Assembly (NCBI RefSeq): GCF_018143015.1 | Contig: NC_054740.1 | Location: 67,048,856-67,112,855, forward strand | Length of the DNA stretch: 64,000 bases | Source of the DNA: Lytechinus variegatus | Lineage: Eukaryota > Echinodermata > Echinoidea > Temnopleuroida > Toxopneustidae | Direction: 5' to 3' | In this document: in pieces, positions 1 to 18,600 of the stretch | How the letters are laid out: every line of letters begins with the position of its first letter | Numbering within the stretch: the stretch's first letter is position 1 | The notes under the pieces: generated by a model | What the model was told of the DNA's origin: nothing | The model's input: the letters and a program-made list of their open reading frames with translations, nothing else | The model's database searches: none | Position numbers and translations under genes: made by a program

Positions 1-206
1 TGATGTATATTTTTGAATAAGTAATGTAATATATTTAATCATTTATTCATGTAATATTTATACATATGGCTTATTAAATGTAATATTTTAATGCCTTGTT
101 TCCTTCTTTTACTGTATTTGCCATCCTTCTTTTCTAATCACCATCCTCATCCCCCTCCTCCTCATTACGATGTATAACTTCAATCTCCTGTGTCGTTGAC
201 CCGCAG

Positions 207-7147
<6,941 letters not shown>

Positions 7148-8580
7148 ATCTTGAACAAAGGTTAAACAAATCAAGAAAACAAAACCTAGAAAAACTCTTA
7201 AAGAACCAAGAATTCGAATGTTTTTGGAATGGAAACAAGCAAAAAAAAGAAGATGTGATGGACACCCTTGACAACTCCAGAGAAGAAATGAAGATAAAAC
7301 GTAGAGAAAACATGACATGCAATCCGCGCACTTCACGAGAATTTAGGTATAGCTGTGTAGCTGAATAGGCAGAGATGACCAGTTTGTTCTGTGTTCTGTC
7401 TGTCTTGTGTTTTAGTTTACCTTTTCTCTTGAATGAATTGATTTATTGATTAATTCAGTTCTTGAATCTTTATTCTTGTATAATGTTATAGATATTTTCT
7501 GTCTAGATATTGCAAAAGAGCATTAGAAGCTTATAGCAAATTATTTGTCTTTGATAAAAGAGTATTATTTATATCTATGCATATAAAGCTTAATTATGTG
7601 ATGACTTTTATAAGTGTGGAATATATTTGGTATTACTGTGTATTTATTCAAACTATGATTTCGAAAAACTGGTCATCTCGATTTTGAAGACAAACTGCCC
7701 CTGGGACATGGCAAACGTACTTCACACTCACACAGGTCAGAGGTCATTTAGTTTAGCTGAACTGCCCTCTAGTCTTCCTCACAGTCTTTTCTTTTCATAT
7801 CTGTGATTTCTTTTGTATTAAAAGATTTATAAGAGGCAAGCTGTAAATAGAAATCATTGCATGCATTATGAGGAATGTGAGTTTAAAAGGAGAATAACTT
7901 GATTTTTATATATATACGTCGTTTTGAGACGATGGTTGAGTGTCAATCCACTGAAAAGTTGGAGGGACAAGTGGATTGTATAGATTATACAGTATAGTGG
8001 CGTGAAGATTGTCAGTGCGACATGGAATCCAAAATTGTGCCTAAAATTCACAAATTATCATTTTTTTGACACACCTTAATTTGTGACGAAAACGATGCAA
8101 ATTGTTTTTCATGTTGAAGATATCACTGCTCAGATGCCAAGTGTATGTGAGATGATAGCATATTGCCTTTAGGAACTACACCTATCATTCTCAAAGTGGA
8201 AACAAATGCCTTGAAATTTACTTTTGTAAGTAACCTCAGCACCACTTTTCATCACTTTGGAGAATCTGTAACGCCCTTTTATAATGTATAGAATATTATA
8301 TTTATTATGAGTATGCAAAATTTGCAACTCGACAAAGTACTGTGATCTATGAAAAAAAAATACGAGTGCAATTGTGATGATGATTAATTTTCATACATTT
8401 TCTGTTTGTTATTTAAACATTTCTCTCTTTATTTTGTGCGTCCTGCTTGCCTTAACTTTGCCATGTTCCCACTGATATTTCAAAGAAAAAAAGAATAACA
8501 ATTAAAAATACTAATTGCAGTGCCATGTTAAACTTAGAGGGGCAGCCATCTAAATAAATCTGTACGCAGAATACAACACA
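7148..8580 (+). other. 3' untranslated region of the muscle gene
   Basis: About 1.4 kb with no convincing ORF after the stop. AT-rich, ending near an AATAAA at 8553-8558. The real 3' end is not visible without transcripts. Confidence 0.4.
8553..8558 (+). promoter_or_regulatory. Candidate polyadenylation signal (AATAAA)
   Basis: Canonical hexamer 1.4 kb downstream of the muscle-gene stop, just before the repeat block starting at 8.7 kb. Confidence 0.4.
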
Positions 8581-8726
8581 GAATTGATCTTTACTTGTTT
8601 TCTGTGGTCATTTCATGTTTTGAAGCCGTCTGCCAGAAATTGCTGATGCATTTTGGGATGGTGGTCTGTGTGGTAGTTGTCATGGAGGGGTGATCTAATG
8701 GTCGTGAAGATGCTGATAGCATGAGG

Positions 8727-9075
8727 AGGCGTAATAGCTCAGTCGGTAGAGCGGGGGATTCATATTCCGGTGACCCAGGTTTGATTCCCACTTGGTGCGC
8801 TAGTGCCCTTTGGTAAGGCAATAATCCTCAGGTCCTTCGGAGAGGACCTTAAGCCGTCAGTCCTCTGGTTGCTTGCTTACAAGCATTCATGCTTTTTTAG
8901 CAGTCAGGTAAAAAATCACCACCAATCTTAATTTTAATCCTAACACTGATGTGCAGTGATGGTGATGGGGTGATTTTTTACCTGATCGCTTAAAATGCTA
9001 CCAGAGGACCAACAGCTTCAGGTCCTCTTTGTAGAACCTAATGATCAGGGTAAGTGCCATACCAAAGGGCACCAG
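8727..9075. mobile_element. tRNA-derived SINE with an inverted second copy (palindromic pair)
   Basis: 8727-8800 looks like a tRNA: A-box-like TAGCTCAGTCGGTAGAGC and B-box-like GGTTTGATTCCC. The following body (TAGTGCCCTTTGGTAAGGCA, AGGTCC..GAGGACC, CCTCTGG, CAGGTAAAAAATCACC) recurs inverted at 8968-9075 (GGTGATTTTTTACCTGATCG, CCAGAGGACC, GGTCCTC, ACCAAAGGGCACCAG). The right half lacks the tRNA head. Either two head-to-head SINEs or a SINE body that was palindromic. Acceptor ends do not pair as in a functional tRNA. Confidence 0.65.
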
Positions 9076-9084
9076 TATATCAAA

Positions 9085-11740
9085 TTTTTGGTGAGAGTGA
9101 TGATGATGGTGTTGACGATGACGAAGGATTGACAATTCTGGTTGTGGTTATGGTGGTTATATGGGATGGTGCAATGGTGATAGAGATGAAAGTGGTTAAC
9201 ATGGTGGTGTGGTGATAAGTTTGAAAGCCCGTAGGTATGGTGGTGTTTAGTCTGCAGGCACAGACCCTGATTGATGCTTTGATCAACAGGTGTGTCTCAA
9301 CGGAAAGACTTGCACATTAAAAACTTGCTGTTTCAATTCAGGCCTTCAGTACACAAGGAATGAGTAGGCTGCACATTCAGGCCCTTAATTCGAGTGAAGG
9401 GTTTGCACAGCTGCAGACTAGGTGGTGGCATTGATGAGGATGATGATGAGTGGTGGGGTGTTGTGATGACAGTCTGTTGGGTGTTGTGATGGTAGTGATA
9501 GTGAAGATGTGATCGAAAGGGGATGATGAAGGTGTTGTACGCAGGGTGAAAATTGTGATATCTAAATTTTTCTTATGGTGAAGGTGAAGATTTGTTGAAG
9601 GTAAAGTAGGTCTAATGGTGGTGGTGATGGTGATAAAGGTACGTGTAATCTGGGAGTGATGATGGTATAAATAAAGGTGTCTTAGGCATGGAGATCATGG
9701 TGGTAAATATGCTGTAGGGAGGGGTGGTGATGACTGATAAAGGTACAGTAGGTTTGGAAATGGTGATTGTGAAGGTGTTTTAGGTCTAATGGTGGTGTAG
9801 ATGGAGGTAACAATAAAATAGTAGTGATGTACCACACCATCACCACAATACATGTCAGGCGTCCACTTGGTAGGTGTGGCGATTGTGGTGATGATTGAGG
9901 TTTGATAGGTATGGTGGCGATGGTGATAAAGGTGTGGTGATGGGAATGATGAAGGTGTATGTCTGATGATGGTGGTGGTGATAAAGATATGATTGTAGAG
10001 GAGATGGAGGTGTAAGGATGGTGGTAAGGAGGTGTGGTAGTTGTGGAGTTGGTGGTGATGTTGAAGGTGGATGTGCGATGGGGAAGATGAAGATATGCTA
10101 GGCATGATCGTGGTGGTAGTGATGAGGATATGGTAGGTATTGTGGTGGTGACCGTGACAGTGTATTCTGAGTGATGATGGTAGTGGTGGAGAAGATGGGA
10201 TGGGGAGGATGAAGGCGTAGGTCTGATCAAGGTAGCGGTGGTGATACAGGTATGTTGGGTGTGATGATGGTGGAGATGGTTAGGTGGTAGATGTGGTGGT
10301 GATGATGCAGGTGTTGTAGGTATGGCGGTGGTGGGGATGATAAAGGTGCGGTAGGTGTGGTGATTACAGTGATAATGCCGAATGTGGAGGTGTGATGGTG
10401 TTGATAAAATGTGGTTGGTATGATGGTGGTAGTGGTAAATGTGTGGTGAGTGTATTGATTGTGGTAGGAATGAAGATGGGCAGGTGTGGTGATAGTGGTG
10501 TTGTGGTGGTGATGAAGGTGTGATGATGATGAAAGTGTGGTAATGGTGGTGATGAAGATGGGTAGGTGTGGTGATAGAGGTGGTGGTGAAGGTGTGGGAG
10601 GTGTGGTGATGGTGGTGGTGATGAAGTTGTGGTGATGGTGGTGGTGATGAAAGTGTGGTAACTGTGCAGGTGATGATGAAGATGTAGTAGGTGTGGTGAT
10701 GGTGGTGATGAAGATGTGGTGATGGTGATGAAGGTGTGTTAGGTGTGGTGATGAAGGTGTTTTAGGCATGGTGATGGTTGTGATGAAGGTGTGGTGATGG
10801 TGATGAAAGTGTGGTAACTGTGCAGGTGATTGTGGTGATGAAGATGTGGCAGATGTAGTGATTGATGGTGATGAAGGTGGTGGTGATGATGAAGGTGTGT
10901 TAGGTCTGGTGATGGTGGTGGTGATGGTGATGAAGGTGTGGTGATGGTGGTGGTGATGAAGGTGTGGTGATGGTGGTGGTGATGAAAGTGTGGTAACTGT
11001 CCAGTTGATGGTGGTGATGAAGATGTAGTAGGTGTGGTGATGGTGGTAGTGATGAAGGTGTGGTAGGTGTGGTGATAGACGTGATGAAGGTGTGGGAGGT
11101 ATGGTGATGGTATTGATGAAGGTGTGGTGATTGTGGTAATGAAGATGTGTTGAAGGTGGTGGCGATGAAGGTATGGTAGGTGTGGAAATGAAGGTGTGGT
11201 AGTTGTGGTGATGGTGGTGATGAATGTGTAGTAGGTGTGGTGATGGTGGTGATGATGAAGATGTGGTGAAGGTGGTGGTGATGAAGGTGTGTTAGGTCAG
11301 GTGATGGTGGTGATGAAGGTGTGGTGATGAAGATGTGTTAGGTCTGGAGATGGTGGTGATGAAGGTGTGGTGATGGTGATGAAGGTGTGTTAGGTGTGGT
11401 GATGAAGGTGTGTTAGGCGTGGTGATGGTGGTGGTGATGAAGGTGTGGTGATGGTGGTGGTGATGAAGTGTGGTAACTGTGCAGGTGATGGTGGTGATGA
11501 AGATGTAGTAGGTGTGGTGATGGTGGTAGTGATGAAGGTGTTGTAGGTATGGTGATGAAGATGTGGTGAAGGTGGTGGTGATGAAGGTGTGGAAGGTGTG
11601 GTGATGAAGGTGTGTTAGGTCTGGAGATGGTGGTGATGAAGGTGTGGTGATGGTGGTGGTGATGAAGATGTGGTGATGGTGGTGTTGATATTAGTGTGGT
11701 GAATGTGCAGGTGATGGTGGTGATGAGGATGTGGCAGGTG
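9085..11740. repeat. C-poor GATGGTGGTGATGAAGGTGTGG minisatellite array
   Basis: About 2.65 kb of imperfect tandem units built from GTGTGGTGATGG, TGGTGGTGATGAAG and GTAGGTGTGG blocks, most regular from about 10.4 to 11.7 kb and degenerate on the left, with a non-repetitive interruption near 9290-9420. The + strand is almost free of C over long runs, so the complementary strand reads as CACCATCACC and gives spurious His/Thr/Ser/Pro-rich ORFs. Unit variants recur in higher-order blocks such as 'gtaggtgtggtgatggtggt'. Confidence 0.9.
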
Positions 11741-11925
11741 TGGTAATAATAACCCTCAGGGCCGACATTGCAGCTCCTATGAACTTGGCCCTGTTTATCA
11801 TGTTATTATTACCCTTCTCCACACCTAATGCGTAGAGAGCCTGAAGTCTCACCTCAGGATCGACCCAATGTCTTCCTGTTCATGAGGCAGGCGCCCCAAC
11901 ACCGAGCCACCTTCTCTGGTCATAA
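11741..11925 (-). mobile_element. SINE, minus orientation, tRNA-like head at right
   Basis: Read on the minus strand, a head resembling a tRNA (GGTGGCTCGGTGTTGGGGCG and a B-box-like GGGTCGATCCTGAG) is followed by a body and a tail of TAATAATAA beside GGCCCTGAGGGTTATTATTA. It sits at the right edge of the minisatellite. Confidence 0.5.
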
Positions 11926-12675
11926 TGGAGATGACAAAAACCTGGTAGTAGCGGTGATCGTGGATATGAAGTTGTGGTAGGTGTTGGACTGTGAAGCCTG
12001 GTAGTTGATATGAAGATGAAGGTGTAGGTTAATATTTAGGTGTGGAATCAATTATGGTGATGGTGGTGTGATAGTTCTGTCAGAATGGTGTGACACTGCG
12101 GTAAGTGGTGACAATAATTGTAACGATAATTACAATGACAACTATGATACAAGTAGTGAGAATGGTAATGGTGATGATATCAAGGGGCCGCAGATTTTTC
12201 TATTTCATTTATTTATTTATTCATTATCATTATTATTGTGTATTTGTTTATTCATTTTATTTTATTATCATTATTATTTTTTATTTTTTTGTTGGGGGGG
12301 GGGGGCTTCTGACTCCCCCGTCCCTTATACATTCAATATACATTCAAAGAGCTTGTAGAAAATACCTTCTGATTTCGTTTTTGCATGGTCAGCTATTTTT
12401 CGTGGCATCACCTGAATAACAACAATAGCAAAGAATAATAATACTAATAGCAACAACAGCAACAACAAAACAATAGGACTACAAAAATAACGATGATAAT
12501 AATAAGTAGAACAAAATATACGGAGGGTGGTGGCTGCATGCCTGTGGTAATAAACTAAGATTGGTTTGCTACTATATTTAACATGGACTTTGGTATCTCT
12601 TTCACCTACAGTGAAGTTATTCATGAAACAAGCGATTATCAAAAAGGAAAACTAATCCAGGTAGTGTCATGAAAC
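11926..12675. other. Intergenic, low-complexity stretches
   Basis: Degenerate minisatellite to about 12.2 kb, then TTATTATCATT-type simple sequence and a G run near 12296, then AATAATA/CAACAACAA repeats. The last 100 bases should hold the 5' untranslated region of the SGLT gene; an out-of-frame upstream ATG at 12669 is followed shortly by a stop. Confidence 0.4.
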
Positions 12676-15600
12676 ATGATGGCAGGGACTGACGGAAACC
12701 AAGATATCGAAGGTAAAATCGGCGTGACAGATATTGTCATCATCGTCATCTATTTCGTCTTCGTCATCATTGTCGGTTTATGGGTAAGTATATTATTGAC
12801 TTTTTTCGCTTGAATACTCTTTTGCCCTCTTTTGGCTGATTAAACCTGAATATAATTAGACTGGAAAACAACCATAAATAAGCTAGAGTGTGGTACTTTT
12901 TCACGCAATCAACATTTTTTTTTTAGTTTCATGCAAATTCTTGATAACATGTGTTGTATGTTTTTAAGAGAGTGAAAGCCCAAGAGGGCCGTAGAGGACA
13001 CACCCAGTGGTGTTAAACTTACACCATAGCGTTTGAACATAACACCAAATAGCATAAAAGTTAACTAAATATGGTAAATTGACACCCATGCATAGGAAAT
13101 GAACAAACACTAACAATTATTTAACATCGGAGTAAAATGACTAGTTCACTCAGTCCTTCAAGTGTATCTGCACCAATCATGACCAATTTTGTTGTGTAAA
13201 GAGAGAAAGCTGGAGAGGGAGGGAAAGAATGGGAGAGAGAAGGGGGTGGATATGTTGCTCGTGGGACCTTCAGTAATCTTCAGGTGACCACTGTTCTATA
13301 CAGTGAACATATTTCTATACAGTGAACATATTTACATTATTTATTTTTCCTTGTAAATAATGTAAATATGTTCACTAAAATGATTACAATTGTCTGCAAC
13401 AGTACAAAGTATAATTAGTACTTTAAACTATGATAATGACATTATTTGGTGCTCACCTCGATTAGCATCTTGCTATTATGCTAGCTCCAATTACCAAATG
13501 TTTTGTTTATATGTGAGGTACTATTCCATGTAGTTGTACCTGACAATGATATTTGGTAATAAATTCAATTCAATACAGAATTTCTATTTTTGTAACATTT
13601 TTGGGCCGGGTGTTAAAAAAAATATATTAAACACGTTTTTGTTCTTCCTTCAGTCTATGTACAGAACCAACAGGGGCAATGCCAGCGGATACTTCCTTGC
13701 AGGACGATCAATGTGGTGGTTACCGGTATGTAACAGGCGTCTTAAAAAAATTATAGTAAAAAAAAACAAAAAACAAATCAAAACAATGATTTGGGGAGCG
13801 TTTCATCAATATTTTTGTCCGACAAGTTGTCAGATCTGACATCTTTCCTTGAGTTTGATTTGCTGAGATGCACTGTTACGAAAGTAACTGTCGGATAAAA
13901 GGGACTTGTGGGGGGGGGGCGTCTGAAAAGTCCTTTCATGAAACGCTCCCCGGGATTAAGACGCAGTAGTTTCTTCGTATCAGTTTCGCTGTTAAGAGCT
14001 CACTAAAATGCTACCTGTCAGTACCTGATAATAATGTCTTGATGAGATAAATAATGAAGGTATACTTTTCATACTGCATATGTCATAACTTGGTTTGCAT
14101 CTTCAGACATGTTTTTTCCTCACTTCAATTTTTTTACCATTGTAATTTTATTTCACTGGATTTTATACTCTTCCATTGGACTAATGCTAGGAAAAATTAC
14201 TAAACCGAAACAATATAGTTTTCAGAAAAAATTCCTTAATTAGTTAATCAGAGTGGAATTTTGAACTTAGAGTTGAACCAAGTAACAAAGGTTTGAACCT
14301 TTTTAATGTAAAGTATTATGCACCTTTAAATGTGATAATTTGCACCATTTAGGGTGCAAACGAGCATTTTTGGTGCAAGTATTAATAAAAATTCAATTTT
14401 GCACCCATTACCACTTTATAGAGTGCAAGACTTCACCCCAAAGGTTGGTGCAAGTGTTTCATTTAGGGCTCAAATTTTTTTTAGTGTGAAGTATACATGT
14501 TCAATCAGTAATGATGTATCTCTTTGATTGCAGATTGGTGCATCATTATTTGCGAGTAACATTGGAACCGGACATTTTATCGGATTAGCAGGGACAGGTG
14601 CAGCATCGGGACTAGCAGTGGCCGCTTATGAAGTTATGGTAAATAATAAGGGGGCGAGAAAGTAAAACGACTCCACATTGCCTCAAAAATTTTCTTGAAA
14701 TTTCTCTCTATTTCTCTTTATGTCTCACTCTTTCTCACACACATTCACACGCGCACATTCCGTCACCCCACACTCTCTTCCTATTATGATATTACGCAGG
14801 GCCCGCTTGGTCGACTATTCAAAAGAGCTGAAGTGACTACCGTGTGCAGATGATGATGATGATGATATTAATAATAGTTGTTATTTTCATTACAATTATT
14901 ATTATTATCAGTATTGTTATCATTTTCATCGTTATTTTCGTCATCATTATAAGTAAGTAACAAGAAAGATGATTTAGGTCCTGTCCGAGGAATACATCCT
15001 AAATCATAGAGTACGAGCGCATTGACATGGCGTCGAGATAGAGTCGTCAGAATGAGAAAACATTACTCTAAAGACTGAGTTATTACTTCTTTAAACTTAA
15101 AGCTTGTGTATAGTTTTGGTAAATCCACCAAAATGCACCTATCACTATTCCAATTCATTGCTAGCTAATATGAATATCTAACGGTCTCTACGCTTCAGTA
15201 AGACTGTCATATTAGATGATATTCGATTATCAATCACATTATTGACCCTTTACCAAAGCTATACACAGGCTTTAACAAAAACACTGATTAATCTCACAAT
15301 TGGAGAAAAGACATTTTATATAAAAATTGAAAATGATTTTATACAATAAAAGTCATTTCCGATCATAACGCGGGGAATAAGGAGAATATTATGCACGTAG
15401 AAATATTTTGATTATATTCGGAGATTGATACGCAAATATATAAGCATCCTTTCTGTCTCTGTTCAATTTCATTCGATTATGCTTTTTAGTCAGGATATGC
15501 CATTCTTCTATTGGGATGGATCTTTCTACCTGTCTACGTCTCTTCTGGGGTAAGATATCTTTATCTATTTTAAATAGTGAATAAATTTATTAAACGCATT

Positions 15601-18600
15601 GGAATCTGATAGGAGCGGGAATGTGACGCGATGGATTTTCTAAAATCCTGTCACCGTGCATGTTTATAAAGGAGGCATTCCATTCCTTGAAATGTACTGA
15701 TTGTAAGTTTGTGAAGCGGGTCAGAACTCCGCCAATAAAATATTATTATTGAAAAATCTCTTGGACAAATTTGGCAATGCGTCGTAAAATCATAAAGTGC
15801 ATTGTTATTCAGTCCAATGTACCGGTAGTTGTGTTGACCAAGACTCGAAGATGTTTGATTTGAATGAGATTGAATTTGGCTTTGTGCTGGCTCTGTTCGT
15901 GCTTGCATAGAAAAATGAGTTTTATTTTTGTGATGGCATTCCCACCTCACAACTTGTATTTAACTATTCATACGAAAATAGATGAACTGTGGTAGAATTA
16001 TTCGATTTATGATATGAAATATAATGATAACTTTTTATGATTTTCATATTATTTTGAATCGTGATATTTCATTTAATAAGACATTAATCATTGTTGTATT
16101 AAATGAAATGGACTCTGCCAGAGAAGGGAAATGGACTATTATAAAGACAGTGATTATTATTATGATATGATTAGTAAACTGCATATGTAAATCCAATCTT
16201 GTCTTTCAATTGAACACTTCATAGAAATAATTAAAATGGAATATGAATGTAAATAGGCTTATATATCGATGGTATTCTTTTTTTATATAAACTCATATGA
16301 CATGCTACAAACTTTTGAACTGAAATAACTAGGAATACCCGATTTATGTGTTGTACCTCACAGGTCTACACGATGCCCGAGTATCTCCGTGTTCGTTATG
16401 GAGGTCAGCGACTTCGGATAGCGATGTCTATCCTCGCACTATTCCTTTATGTATTTACAAAAATATCCGTGAGTATACACGTACGATATTTAATGAATAT
16501 AATGTGAATGCATTGTTTTATATCATTGTCTATGTTTTATTCCAAATTAGAATCATTAGTAAAACATATTGAATGGCATTTTAAGAAGTATGGTGATTTT
16601 CATCAATCTTTTGGCAATGTTCATTATTTAATCCTTGGTCCATGCTTCGTGAATGATCATTTAAGAAATCATAACGGATGCATAACATTCGATTCGATAT
16701 TACTGTACGTAAGCGTAATTCATACACATTGAAATAATATTTTAAATGCCATCCAATATTTTTCTTGTTTTAAACGATGTTGACACGACAACAACAAAAA
16801 ACATATCATGAGATATATTCTCTCATGGCATGTTTATTGTTACGATCTATCAAGCCATTTAGAGTACTTCATTAAAATCTGTTTTGTAATACAACAGAGT
16901 AAATAAAACAATAAAAGAAAAACCCATTAAAAACATTTATTGTGCAGCACATGCAGTTAAATGGTCAATCACGTGTTGACTTTTATTGATTTTTTTTTGC
17001 AGGTTGATATTTTCGCTGGAGCAGTATTCATTCAACAGGCTTTTCAGTGGAACATATACGCTTCAATATTCGTGCTCTTAGCTGTAACTGCTGTTTACAC
17101 CATTACAGGTAATAAAAACACCATGCATATGGTTGTCGATACTATGATAATACTACAATAAACTATTGACATTAGGATAGATGTAGATAAAGTAGATTTG
17201 TTTTAGAAATATTGCATTTGTTATTATAACAAGTCTTTATAAAACGGGATCCAGATCTATAAAATGTTTTGAACGTCGTGTGGTCCAGTGGTTAGAGCAT
17301 TGGACTCATAATCGTAAGGTTGTGAGTTCGAATCCCAAATCTGCCATTGTCTCCACTTTGATAAGAAGGCCCAAGAGTGATATCTGTCGTCTATAACGTC
17401 AGTCACTATGACTGATTAACCTAGACGAAAAATGTTTCATAGGTAATTGGTTTTATACCAGCTTGGCGTTTACCAGCAAAATGCTGTCCTGCCGAGTTCC
17501 TATACAGAAACAGACAGAAACAAATAAATGTATTTTAGATATAGATCTTTCTGGCTTTCCACAGTTATGGTTGATCGGATCGATTTCAACTCTTTGTACG
17601 ACGGGACCCTGGTAGGTCTATCCTACCCAGAAATGCCATAAGTGAATGAAAAACTGAAAAAAATCCGCATTTTATGGACATTCAGAAGACTTATTTTGTT
17701 TTTCTTGATTTACTCGAAACAAACTTGTCATAGACTGCCGGGGTCGTTCTGGGGAGTGTTTAGTCAAAATCTTTATCTGACAGGTTGTCAGATCTGACAT
17801 CTTTCTTCGATTGGCTGAGATACTAAGTTCCTAAGTTAAATTTCGGATAAAACAAGACTTATCGGATAAAACGTCGGACAAGTCCTTTCGTGAAACGTTC
17901 CCCTGAAATAAGTTTTTAGCAAGTCCCGTTTTCGAGCTTTCTTTATCACAATGATAATTGAGTAATCATTATACCCTTTACAGGTGGCCTTGCAGCAGTG
18001 ATCTATACGGACACTCTTCAAGTTTTGATCATGCTTATTGGCGGTTCATATCTCATGGTAACAAGTAAGCGAGCTATGATCGATCAGACCAATGATGAGG
18101 CCATTTTCATAAAGAGTTGCAACAGTATTATGACAGTTACCATGGTAACATGGCTCTACAGCCAATAAAAGCCAACGTGTTAATGGTAGATGTTGTTTGA
18201 AGGTTTGCATGGTGGCATGTACAATTGCTGATGTGGTTTACGGTACACCATGTGGAGTGTTATAGAAACAGTGGATACAAGAAGAGAAGAAGTGGATAGG
18301 CGAGAGAGTGGAAATTTGAGAATAGAGTATTCTTTCTTTAAAAAATATTCCTGAAAAGGACTGTAAACCAGAAGAAATGTTGAGTGAGAACAGCTTGAGT
18401 AGTAGAGCTGATGAGGAGATGCTGGCTTGAGTCGGCGAGTAGAGATGATGAGTAGTAGAGAGACTCGACATTTCGGACAGGTTGACTGTCCGTCTTCAGG
18501 AGTCTCCTCAAGCTGTTCTCACTCAACATTCCTTCTGGTTTACAGTCCTTTTCAGGACTATTTTCAAGAAAGAATACTCTATTCTCAAATCTCCACTCTC

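Noticed and set aside
9682-10769. Two long minus-strand ORFs (about 180 residues each) rich in His, Thr, Ser and Pro
   Set aside because: They are the complement of the GATGGTGGT minisatellite, which has no stops in several frames; composition follows the repeat and nothing resembles a protein domain.
9085-11740. CRISPR-like repeat spacing
   Set aside because: Units are contiguous, imperfect and without unique spacers, and the host is an animal; it is a minisatellite.
17277-17350. A tRNA-Met gene
   Set aside because: A and B boxes are present but the acceptor strands do not pair, and a SINE body follows directly.
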